A stretch of 64,000 nucleotides of DNA from Enterococcus sp. ZJ1622 (GTDB lineage: Bacteria > Bacillota > Bacilli > Lactobacillales > Enterococcaceae): contig NZ_JAAKDW010000005.1 of NCBI RefSeq assembly GCF_011038845.1, forward strand, positions 124,001-188,000, in the 5' to 3' direction. Positions 1-7,309 of the stretch are shown here, piece after piece (the first letter of the stretch is position 1; every line of letters starts with the position of its first letter). A program made the translations under genes and the position numbers. Below the pieces are notes generated by a model. It was not told where the DNA came from. It saw nothing but the letters and a program-made list of their open reading frames with translations, and did not search any database.

Positions 1-534
1 GATCACTTCTGATGCAATTACTTCTGGAACAGTTACTGAACCATTACCGGCATCAATTCCCAATGAGCGCGCTTCTGTTTCTGAAATTTTACCAATAACA
101 AAATTGGCAAATGCTTTTCGGATTTGTTGTTCTTTTTGTTCTTTGGTCATTTTTGCACGTGCCTCCAATCCGTTTTTAATTGATCCAAGTAATCCATCTC
201 GTTGTTGTTGGGTAATCATTCCAGAACGATTTTCTGAATTTCCCTCGTCATCTGAAATTTCATCTTTTCCATCTTCGTCTGAACGATTTTCATTCAAATC
301 TGCCCCGTTTGCTTTTTCGTCTGTGTTATCACCGGCATCGCCGGTATCCTCGGTATTCGTGTCTGAAACCAGTTCTTCTTTGATTCCGTTCAACTCATCA
401 ACAACAGCATCAATTTCTTTTTTCACAGCTTCTAAATCAGCTTCGCGTAATTCTCCTGATTCAACTTTTTCACGTAATTCAGTCAATCGTTGCTCACGAC
501 GTGCCTTCATTTTTTTCAATAATTCTTTATCCAT
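1..534 (-). CDS. Phage major capsid protein, HK97 family (3' end cut by window)
   Basis: The start ATG at 534-532 has an AGGAGG ribosome site just upstream. The visible 178 codons begin MDKELLKKMKARREQR, a highly charged coiled-coil stretch typical of the scaffold-like delta domain of HK97-fold capsid precursors. A very acidic linker (Asp/Asn/Glu-rich, about residues 60-100) follows, then KISETEARSLG and a region leading to GSVTVPEVIA, which resembles the start of the mature capsid fold. The adjacent upstream prohead protease would remove the delta domain. Function is assigned from this N-terminus plus gene order; most of the fold lies outside the window. Confidence 0.85.
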   Translation of the reverse strand, partial: MDKELLKKMKARREQRLTELREKVESGELREADLEAVKKEIDAVVDELNGIKEELVSDTNTEDTGDAGDNTDEKANGADLNENRSDEDGKDEISDDEGNSENRSGMITQQQRDGLLGSIKNGLEARAKMTKEQKEQQIRKAFANFVIGKISETEARSLGIDAGNGSVTVPEVIASEVI

Positions 535-546
535 GTATTTTTCCTC

Positions 547-1116
547 CTACACTTCTAGCGCTTGATTAATTTTTTTGATTAATTTTTTTCTTTCTTCGAC
601 GTTTTTTTCTAATTCATCACGACTTCTTAATGCAGCTTCTGTATCTTCGTATGCTGGCAAAGGCACAATAGAAACCTCGTATAATTCCACTTCATGGATT
701 GTTCGAAGCATTGGTTCAGAATTGTAGTCCCACGTTTCTTCTGTCGGCACAAAACCAAAGCTACATTGATTGATGTCTCCGCGTTCCATAGATTTAACTA
801 AGTCCCTTGCTACCGTTGTGTCTGGTAAATCAACTTCGAATTTCAAACCACGTTCATCTTCTTCAAGGCGAAGGGTTCCGCTTTTAGTACGTCCTAGCAC
901 ATTGGACCAATCGTGATTGAACAAACAACGAACATCTGAATTACTAATTGCCTTTGAGAATGCACCAGGAACAATCACTTCGCTTAAGTCATCCCATAAA
1001 AGTGTTGGACTGTTGAATACAGCAGCGTAGCCGCTAATGGTCCTCGTATGAGTTTCTTCATCGGAACGTGTTGAAAGATTGGTGATGTCAATCGTGCGAA
1101 TTTCCTTCTTCTTCAT
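547..1116 (-). CDS. Prohead protease, HK97/U35 family
   Basis: Processes the capsid precursor during head assembly. The protein of about 189 residues contains SGYAAVFN near the N-terminus, FNHDWSNVLGRT with the likely catalytic His, and INQCSFGFVP with the likely nucleophilic Ser, followed by ELYEVSIVPLPAY, a signature of the family. The start at 1116 is preferred over the GTG at 1125 because the AAGGGGG ribosome site is then correctly spaced. The gene overlaps the 3' end of the portal gene and lies 12 bp before the capsid gene, the usual portal-protease-capsid order. Confidence 0.93.
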   Translation of the reverse strand: MKKKEIRTIDITNLSTRSDEETHTRTISGYAAVFNSPTLLWDDLSEVIVPGAFSKAISNSDVRCLFNHDWSNVLGRTKSGTLRLEEDERGLKFEVDLPDTTVARDLVKSMERGDINQCSFGFVPTEETWDYNSEPMLRTIHEVELYEVSIVPLPAYEDTEAALRSRDELEKNVEERKKLIKKINQALEV

Positions 1117-2317
1117 TTCCATCACCCCCTTTCAAATTTTGATCATTCGCTGATAATGAATCATCGGTTGCATTCTTCTGTCCGATTCTCGTTAAATCAT
1201 TTGATACATAGACTGATTGTGTTTCTGGTAAATTTTGTTTGGGGAATCCAAGCATTTCCGCAACATTATCAGGACAGGTAATCATCGTTCTAACAAGGTT
1301 GTAGCCGATACTTGTTTTTGTTGAGTAAGGAACAAAGTCCAAAATGTTGATTTTCCATTCCACTCGATAGCCAGAATTAGGCATAAAAAAAAGAGCGGTG
1401 TAATGTTCGCTCTTGTTCTTCAATATTGGTTTGATTGCTTTGTTGTGCAGATACATCATCGCTTTTTCGATGTCTGTTTTCATCAACGATTGATACGTAT
1501 CAACATTGATTCCTAAAAATTTACCTAGATCTTTTTTATAGACACCTAAATAATTCAAAATAGCCGCATCATCAACAGGACTTTTTAATGTCTCGATGGA
1601 ATATCCTTTTCCCAGAGGAATCATCTTAACAGAATGATCACTGTCATTTTGCGTTCCTTCCAGTTGATCCAATATAGCTTTGACAATTTTCGTTTGGGCG
1701 CTATTATTTGGATTGATGTGGGCGTCCAGTTTAAGCATGAACGCGAGTAAACCACCTTTAGTATACTTGTCCGTCAAAACTTTTTCAGCGCTCAGAACGC
1801 CTTCCAGAGTGTTTCTTGCAAGGTCAATTATTCCAGCACCTTTTAATGAATCAGTTCCGATGTTCTTAATGTGTCGAATCATTTGACCAGGTATTTTTTG
1901 TCCATTCATTTCAAATTCTTCTTGAAGTCGTTCATTGATTTTAGTGGTTACACCGTATGCCAAATGAAGCTGTTCCCGATCTGTTAATGGGAATGTCTCA
2001 CCATTGATCAGTAGGGTATTTGTTTCCAATTTGGTAAATTCGAATCCGGTCAAATAATCATTGGGATTCTTCAAAATTTTTAGCAAGTGGTGGTCCTTCA
2101 CTTCATTACCGTCTGGACCTATGACAACAGGTGAGGACAACGCTACCTGGTTTGAGATATCCTGGACCAATTCATAAACATCAGAAGATTCCATGATAGA
2201 TGAATCCGTCACATATCTTTGACCATAACGTGTGTAGTGTCCAAAAATATCCTCGATATATCCACGTTTTTCCATAAAAGAATAGACTGCATTCGATAAC
2301 CGATCACGTAATTTCAA
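1088..2317 (-). CDS. Phage portal protein, HK97 family
   Basis: Forms the dodecameric DNA entry vertex of the capsid. The 409-residue product has the family layout: an N-terminal region with LVQDISNQVALSSPVV, HHLLKILKNPND, TNTLLINGE, then AGIIDLARNTLEGVLSAEK and LGKFLGINVDTYQ. The family recruits terminase and connects to the tail adaptors. The start codon is TTG at 2317, preceded by AAAGGCGGTG. The C-terminal 20 residues are Asp/Asn/Gly-rich and overlap the protease gene. Confidence 0.92.
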   Translation of the reverse strand: MKLRDRLSNAVYSFMEKRGYIEDIFGHYTRYGQRYVTDSSIMESSDVYELVQDISNQVALSSPVVIGPDGNEVKDHHLLKILKNPNDYLTGFEFTKLETNTLLINGETFPLTDREQLHLAYGVTTKINERLQEEFEMNGQKIPGQMIRHIKNIGTDSLKGAGIIDLARNTLEGVLSAEKVLTDKYTKGGLLAFMLKLDAHINPNNSAQTKIVKAILDQLEGTQNDSDHSVKMIPLGKGYSIETLKSPVDDAAILNYLGVYKKDLGKFLGINVDTYQSLMKTDIEKAMMYLHNKAIKPILKNKSEHYTALFFMPNSGYRVEWKINILDFVPYSTKTSIGYNLVRTMITCPDNVAEMLGFPKQNLPETQSVYVSNDLTRIGQKNATDDSLSANDQNLKGGDGNEEEGNSHD

Positions 2318-2753
2318 TATTTTTCACCGCCTTTCTATTTATTTCTTTTGATAACACCTTACGCCCATCAAAATTTCTAAAGAAATAACCTCTGCTTTTT
2401 AAACCTCTATAATAAATGTTCCTTCGACGGTTATCATCCCAACTAATATTGATAAATATTTTATTGTGACAATGTCCAAATTCTGAAACAATAAACTCTT
2501 CAAATTCAGCCAATGCTTCTTTTGCAAAAAGCAACGTCTTTAAACCATCTTTTCCCGTCTGTTTGAGAAATGAATTAGAAATATCTTTTCTCTTTTTGTA
2601 AACAATAAACCAGACTGTAAATTCAGCAGTTCTTTGATTATCCCAATGCTCACCATAAAAAGTCATTTGAGCAGTCATCCCACTTGGCATTATTCGTTTT
2701 GCAACAAACGTATACTCATCTTCTTTAGGTATTAAAAATTTCAAAGCAACCAT
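2304..2753 (-). CDS. Phage protein of unknown function between TerL and portal
   Basis: About 149 residues, rich in aromatic and basic residues, with GKDGLKTLLFAKEALAEFEEFI and SWDDNRRRNIYYRGL. No domain is recognised. An upstream in-frame ATG at 2789 would overlap TerL by 29 nt. The ATG at 2753 has AAGGA four bases upstream and begins 8 nt after the TerL stop, so it is preferred. The stop overlaps the portal start by 14 nt. Its position suggests a morphogenesis accessory or a small inserted gene. Confidence 0.6.
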   Translation of the reverse strand: MVALKFLIPKEDEYTFVAKRIMPSGMTAQMTFYGEHWDNQRTAEFTVWFIVYKKRKDISNSFLKQTGKDGLKTLLFAKEALAEFEEFIVSEFGHCHNKIFINISWDDNRRRNIYYRGLKSRGYFFRNFDGRKVLSKEINRKAVKNIEIT

Positions 2754-2760
2754 CCCATCC

Positions 2761-4488
2761 TTACCTATAGATACTATCGAGATATTCATCTAATTCATCC
2801 GAATCAATATCTGTCATCTGATTCATCGTTTCCTTATGGCCACACAAAAACGCCACGAAACCATCAATCTTTTTCTTTGATTGACGTTTACTTGGCGCTT
2901 TTTGTCCGTTGATGTTAGTAATTGCTACAACGTTCAAAGTGCAATAAAGGAATAATGGATTATCAAATTGAATTCGTTTCTCATAAAACAACCGTTCGAC
3001 ATCGTCAAAAGGAGCATTCAACACTTTAGGATATTGGGGAACCTCAACGCATTCCAATCCTAAGTTCTCCAATTTCTCAACAAGTTTGTCGCTCATCGCT
3101 GGATCATAATTCACTTGCTGTATATCGTATAAATCCATGCAGTCTTCGATGTACTGTAATATTTGATCTTGATCAATCATTTTTCCATCGCAAAACTCAA
3201 CAAAACCTTGTTCAGCTAAATCGCTGTAAGGCACGTTATCTTCTTTTTCTCGAAACTCTAAATCTTCATTTGGAATAAAATAAAGCTGCTTCACTTTAAG
3301 AACCGCTTTTCCATCTTCATCCCACGTTGGGAAGTTTAAAGACACACAGGTCAAATCTCGTGTGCGTGATAAATCCAAACCAATGTAGCAAGGTTCACCG
3401 CTTAAATTTCCAAGTTCTTGGGTAGTAACCAAACACGGCTCTACTTGATCCTGTTCAAAGAAATTATCCGCACCGTTTACAAATACATCTAAGTGCTTCG
3501 TTAGAAATTCGGCTTTTGAATGGGCTGAACGTTGTGCCGTTTTAAACGCTGACTCCAAGGCGGAAAGATCAACTGATATTCCCCAGTTAGGATTGCACAT
3601 TTCCCAGACTTTTCTATCCGTCCAATCATAGTTTTTATTTGGCTCATAGATTAAAACAAAGTTCGAATCATTATCATCGCGTTTCAACACTTCTTTTGCT
3701 TCGCGATATACGCGCATCCCAACCGACGAGGAACCTTTCCCAGCAGTTGAAATGTTAAACATCAATGGTTGTGGTAAAGATATCTGAGCAGACTTAAAAT
3801 TGTCATACTGTTCCATTTTCTCTTGCTTATGCAGCTCATCATTCAATACAAAATATGGATTAGAACCTTCAATGTTATCGATATTCTTCGTTTGAACAAT
3901 AAATTTATTAGAATAAGCCATATCTTCATGAATATAATCATAAGTAATACTAGAAACAGTTCCCTTTGGTCCTTTAAATATTTTAGTTCCTTCAAGTAGA
4001 ATTGGATTGTTTAATATTGTAGCTGCAAAAGGTTTGGCAGCATATTGCGCTTGAGCAAAGTCAGAAGCGCATGCATAACAATCGACTGACAAGGCACCTT
4101 CTCCATACATTGCATAGCCTAATGAACCGACAGCGATCAATGTTTTACCGTTCTTTTTAGGGATTTGGACATACGCTTCACGAGTAACACGGACAATTTG
4201 CCCTTTTTCATTTTCTTTAACCCATCCATACATCCACGAGTAAATAAATTTTTCCCAAGGTTCTAAAATGAATGGCTTTCCAACCATCTCACCTTTTGTG
4301 TGAACAATAAACGACTCAACCCAGTCCATCATTTCATTCGCACGATCTACATCAAACCAAATATCTTTACGTTTTTTCCACCGATACCAACGATCCACTG
4401 CCAAACGAACAGTTTTAGGATATTTCCCAGGTTTCTTTCTTACTTCTTTTGAAAATAAATCGGCATAATTTACACCAGGTTCGATCAT
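2761..4488 (-). CDS. terL: Terminase large subunit
   Basis: ATP-driven DNA packaging motor with a headful/cos-cutting nuclease. The 575 residues carry a Walker A-like P-loop IPKKNGKT (about 109-116), a Walker B and catalytic carboxylate in YFVLNDELH (about 212-220), then a C-terminal RNase H-fold nuclease beginning YIGLDLSRTRD (about 372) with NYDPAMSDKLVE further on. Length and motifs fit the phage Terminase_1 family. The start overlaps the TerS stop by 4 nt, so the two are probably translationally coupled. Confidence 0.96.
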   Translation of the reverse strand: MIEPGVNYADLFSKEVRKKPGKYPKTVRLAVDRWYRWKKRKDIWFDVDRANEMMDWVESFIVHTKGEMVGKPFILEPWEKFIYSWMYGWVKENEKGQIVRVTREAYVQIPKKNGKTLIAVGSLGYAMYGEGALSVDCYACASDFAQAQYAAKPFAATILNNPILLEGTKIFKGPKGTVSSITYDYIHEDMAYSNKFIVQTKNIDNIEGSNPYFVLNDELHKQEKMEQYDNFKSAQISLPQPLMFNISTAGKGSSSVGMRVYREAKEVLKRDDNDSNFVLIYEPNKNYDWTDRKVWEMCNPNWGISVDLSALESAFKTAQRSAHSKAEFLTKHLDVFVNGADNFFEQDQVEPCLVTTQELGNLSGEPCYIGLDLSRTRDLTCVSLNFPTWDEDGKAVLKVKQLYFIPNEDLEFREKEDNVPYSDLAEQGFVEFCDGKMIDQDQILQYIEDCMDLYDIQQVNYDPAMSDKLVEKLENLGLECVEVPQYPKVLNAPFDDVERLFYEKRIQFDNPLFLYCTLNVVAITNINGQKAPSKRQSKKKIDGFVAFLCGHKETMNQMTDIDSDELDEYLDSIYR

Positions 4489-4937
4489 TTTTCAGTACCT
4501 GCCTTCTTACGCCATTTGTTTCTGTGCGCTGCTAGTTCATCTACTGGCTTTTCTTCTGGACGTGTAATTTCTTCATCTTTTCTTGCAGTCGATCCGCCAG
4601 TTATTTGTCTACCAGTTTTAGCCTTATTCGTTAGCCCCAACAAATCTAGAGCTTTCATTTTTTTATCTGCCCAAGTTTCTACTTGCTGCGCCAATGGATG
4701 CTTCGATTGATTAGTGGCCCCTGATTTATTCGTGAATTTTTGCGTCTCCGGAAAGCCTTTTTCCTTCCACAAAAGATATTTGTGTTGGTAAATTTCAAAA
4801 ATATCCAAATATGATTCGATTAATGGATCAAGAGTGATGGTGTACAAATCAGACAAATTCATTATTTTTAAAATACGAGCTTTTTCAGCACTTACTTTTT
4901 CATCAACAATCGCTTTACGTTGCACTTTAGTCGTCAT
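4485..4937 (-). CDS. terS: Terminase small subunit, P27 family
   Basis: Recognises phage DNA and starts packaging with TerL. About 150 residues, mostly helical, with the P27-family pattern LDPLIESYLDIFEIYQHK, an NKSGATNQSKHPL segment, and DKKMKALDLLGLTNKAK before a low-complexity Lys/Glu C-terminus. The ATG at 4937 is better spaced from the GGGGGG ribosome site than the GTG at 4949. Directly upstream is a GC-rich inverted-repeat segment that could be cos. Confidence 0.9.
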   Translation of the reverse strand: MTTKVQRKAIVDEKVSAEKARILKIMNLSDLYTITLDPLIESYLDIFEIYQHKYLLWKEKGFPETQKFTNKSGATNQSKHPLAQQVETWADKKMKALDLLGLTNKAKTGRQITGGSTARKDEEITRPEEKPVDELAAHRNKWRKKAGTEK

Positions 4938-4983
4938 ATTTGTGTACACCCCCCTTTGTTTTTTGAAAAATTTGATCTAACGA

Positions 4984-5047
4984 TGCGCGTGACTCCCCGC
5001 TACCCTATCTCCCCACGCGAAAAAATTTTGAAAATGGATAGGGGGGG
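4984..5047. other. Candidate cos site / packaging region
   Basis: A short GC-rich non-coding stretch between the HNH gene and TerS, in an otherwise AT-rich genome. CGCGTG (4986-4991) is mirrored by CACGCG (5014-5019), and there are C-runs between them and a run of seven G at 5042-5048. In many Gram-positive cos phages the cohesive end lies exactly between HNH and TerS. The overhang itself cannot be read from sequence. Confidence 0.45.
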
Positions 5048-5428
5048 TTAATTAAAATACGAAGGAAAAACTTTTTTGTCTTCTGTTTCGTTTTCAACAA
5101 TTGGATGACATTTTGAACATAAAAGCATGAGATTGTTTGGATCAAGCTTAAGCAGTTCATTGTCTTTGATTGGTACAATGTGATGGACGTGTGCCCTCTT
5201 TCCAAAGATGAACTGACCACATCGCTGACAGTGGCCACCTTCTCTTTCGTAAATAAATTGGCGCATATCTTTCCATGCTTGCGTTCGATAGAATGGTTTG
5301 TTCTCATGATGATAAACAGACTTTGCTTGCTGCTTCTTCTTGCGTGATCTGCTTGATCTCTTGTGTTCAGTACAGTAGATACCCTTTGCTATCTTGTTCG
5401 TGCATCCGTCAAACTGACAGTACTTCAT
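5048..5428 (-). CDS. HNH endonuclease (packaging-associated)
   Basis: A 126-residue HNH nuclease. The N-terminus has CxxxxCxxxxxxxxYCxxH (from MKYCQFDGC), a likely zinc knuckle. The C-terminal half has CQRCGQ, then the HNH core HVHHIVPIKD, NNLMLLCSKCHPIVE. HNH proteins next to terminase are known to take part in cos cleavage together with TerL/TerS. The stop overlaps nothing downstream; the start shares ATGA with the preceding gene (5425-5428). Confidence 0.92.
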   Translation of the reverse strand: MKYCQFDGCTNKIAKGIYCTEHKRSSRSRKKKQQAKSVYHHENKPFYRTQAWKDMRQFIYEREGGHCQRCGQFIFGKRAHVHHIVPIKDNELLKLDPNNLMLLCSKCHPIVENETEDKKVFPSYFN

Positions 5429-5826
5429 TCTGCTTCACGAATAAGATGGATGATGTCTCCTTTTGCACGGACAGCACCAGGAATATCAATGCCATGTTTC
5501 TTAGCATATGCACGTAATTCTTTTGCAGTCATATCTTCCAACTCATCTGTTGTTCCATCGAACTGATCATCGGTAACTTTTTCTCCATCAAAGTCAGCAG
5601 CGGTGTTTCCATCGCTATCTAATTCTTCTCCCGATAAATGAATTTCTTCACCACTCTTGAACAAGACACCATCACCAACGATTGCCTTGGCAACTACAGT
5701 CATATCAGTCTGTTCACTTGTATCAAATTTAGGTTCTTGACCTTTCGGAACTACAACAGTCTTTTTCTTTTCTGAATCCCAATACTCTGTTCCCGTGATG
5801 GATGTTCTAATTTTGATCATTGCCAT
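5425..5826 (-). CDS. Phage protein with C-terminal HeH/SAP-like helix-hairpin domain
   Basis: 133 residues. The first half is beta-rich (IKIRTSITGTEYWD) and the middle is very acidic. The last 35 residues (MTAKELRAYAKKHGIDIPG ... IIHLIREAE) match the pattern of HeH/LEM or Rho-N-like domains that bind nucleic acid or act as protein adaptors. The ATG has AAGGAGAG upstream. It overlaps HNH by 4 nt and the preceding gene by 20 nt, so it belongs to the packaging operon. Exact role unknown. Confidence 0.7.
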   Translation of the reverse strand: MAMIKIRTSITGTEYWDSEKKKTVVVPKGQEPKFDTSEQTDMTVVAKAIVGDGVLFKSGEEIHLSGEELDSDGNTAADFDGEKVTDDQFDGTTDELEDMTAKELRAYAKKHGIDIPGAVRAKGDIIHLIREAE

Positions 5827-6193
5827 TTTGATTCTCTCCTTTGTAATTTGTGCTAATTACTTTTGCACCCATTCGCTCATACCATTCAACCTGTTCTTTT
5901 AAGTTAGGTAAGGTCCTAGAGATCAATGCTATGGTCAGCTGAATTTTCCGTTCTGTTCGATCAACTATTGCTCCAGAATATTTTTCAATAGTCAGGCTAT
6001 TATCAATACTGACACTACAGTGGTTGCCATTCCAGCTTGGCTTGATATCGCTAATCACAATATTTCCATCGGCATCTTTTATTTCATTTTTAATCCAATG
6101 CCTACTGTTGTCATCTTCAATCGCTTTTTTATATGCAGTGGCCAGACTTGGTTCTACCTCGATGCTAAGTACCGCTTCATGAAAATCATTCAT
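5807..6193 (-). CDS. Phage protein, unknown function
   Basis: About 128 residues starting MNDFHEAVLSIEVEPSL. The ATG at 6193 has AGGAGT eight bases upstream and is preferred to the longer frame from 6211. No domain or membrane segment is recognised. It is the first gene of the late leftward run after the hairpin at 6324-6374, and it overlaps the next gene by 20 nt. Confidence 0.6.
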   Translation of the reverse strand: MNDFHEAVLSIEVEPSLATAYKKAIEDDNSRHWIKNEIKDADGNIVISDIKPSWNGNHCSVSIDNSLTIEKYSGAIVDRTERKIQLTIALISRTLPNLKEQVEWYERMGAKVISTNYKGENQNGNDQN

Positions 6194-6323
6194 AGATAAA
6201 ACTCCTTTCAAAATAAAAAGACCACTCAGCGAGTGATTCTTTATGTACCAGACAGCAGCAGTTGAAAGACGACAAGAACGTGTTTATTTTTTTGTGCGCT
6301 GCTGCCTAATCAAAGGCAATAGA

Positions 6324-6374
6324 AAAGAGCCACAGATACCAATTAATAAAACGGTTGGGATATCTTGGCTCTTT
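6324..6374 (-). terminator. Long stem-loop between late regulator and packaging genes
   Basis: On the minus strand AAAGAGCCA pairs with TGGCTCTTT, and inside it AGATA/TATCT continue the stem with a bulge. The right arm ends in TTTTC. It fits a terminator or attenuator between the early operon and the late genes. The 254 bp around it (6212-6462) hold no convincing gene; a 23-codon ORF inside the hairpin is most likely fortuitous. Confidence 0.5.
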
Positions 6375-6462
6375 CATATTTTTTTGACACTAATAGAATA
6401 TCATGCTTAAAGCAATAGAAACATAGCGCAAATGAGTGAACATTTAGTGAACATTGGATTTT

Positions 6463-6951
6463 TCAAAAAAGTGATATTTGCTGTTCAGACTCTCTTTGTT
6501 TATCATAATAATCAATTTCATTTTTCTTCTTCTGCCTATCATAAAAACTAGCTTCGTATTCATCTAAAAAGTCTAGCTTTCCTCGAATTTCTGCATGTTT
6601 TTTTCTAATATAAGAAGCACTATATCGAGTTTTTTCAGCTACCTGTTCTAAGCTCAATCCTTCAATGTACTTCATTCGTATGATTTCATTTTCCAGACCT
6701 TTGAAGGTTTTGATCAGCCGAAGCATTTCATCTTTGTCCTGGTTCAATAGAACGAGTTCGTTTGATATTTTTTCAATCTTCTCTTCAAGTGATGAAGAAC
6801 GAGATTTATTATTGAGACGAACATTTGATAAGTCACCGCTGATCCAACGAGCCAATTCAAGTTTGCTTTTATTTAGATTCCACTCATAGTACAAAATCTG
6901 TTCTTCCAGTTCTTGATAATCTTTCAACCATTGAAATCTCACAAATGCCAT
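6463..6951 (-). CDS. Phage late-gene regulator, sigma-70 region 4-like / ArpU-type HTH
   Basis: 162 residues. The N-terminal half is helical (KDYQELEEQILYYEWNLNKSK). The C-terminal half has GLENEIIRMKYIEGLSLEQVAEKTRYSASYIRKKHAEI, the pattern of a sigma region 4-like helix-turn-helix. Such proteins (ArpU/RinA-like) sit at the end of the early region of Firmicutes phages and switch on the late operon. Position just before the packaging genes supports that role; the family assignment is by pattern. Confidence 0.75.
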   Translation of the reverse strand: MAFVRFQWLKDYQELEEQILYYEWNLNKSKLELARWISGDLSNVRLNNKSRSSSLEEKIEKISNELVLLNQDKDEMLRLIKTFKGLENEIIRMKYIEGLSLEQVAEKTRYSASYIRKKHAEIRGKLDFLDEYEASFYDRQKKKNEIDYYDKQRESEQQISLF

Positions 6952-7020
6952 CTCCTTATGGTAAAATAGTTATGGGCAGCTATCTCATAAAGAGGTGGCT
7001 TTTTTTTATTTTTAACGTAA

Positions 7021-7308
7021 AAGTGTGGCATTGCCATACCTTTGCCACACCTAATTTTCAAAGTGTGGCACCTTGTATCCTTACTCTCCCAAAGGATACA
7101 AGTCATTTACCACCTTTGCCATACTTTTTGCCACCCTTATATATATATTATTAATATTATATATTCTTCTTTTTTCTTTAAGTAATAAAAAAAAGTATGG
7201 TAAGTATGGCAATAGGGTAAATAACCCTTTAATACCAACGGTTTGGAGGTGGCACACTTTCTTGAAAAAAGTATGGCAATAGTGTGGCAAATTCGAAAAA
7301 GTGTGGCA
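7021..7308. repeat. Iteron-like repeats and AT-rich core: probable phage replication origin
   Basis: At least nine exact GTRTGGCA octamers and three one- or two-base variants. In plus orientation they start near 7023, 7063, 7193 (variant), 7204, 7247 (variant), 7271, 7282 and 7301; inverted copies lie near 7032, 7043, 7117 and 7129 (variant). The two clusters flank a 55-bp nearly pure A/T stretch (about 7137-7192). A perfect 11-bp stem (7072-7082 with 7092-7102) lies in the left cluster. The locus directly follows the primase-helicase gene. Iterons around an AT-rich unwinding element are the classic origin design. The 358 bp gap holds no credible gene. Confidence 0.75.
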
Positions 7309-7309
7309 A

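Noticed and set aside
1680-1886. Plus-strand ORF opposite the portal gene
   Set aside because: Antisense shadow of the portal coding sequence.
6306-6377. 23-codon ORF inside the 6324-6374 hairpin
   Set aside because: Lies almost wholly in the stem-loop; explained by RNA structure.
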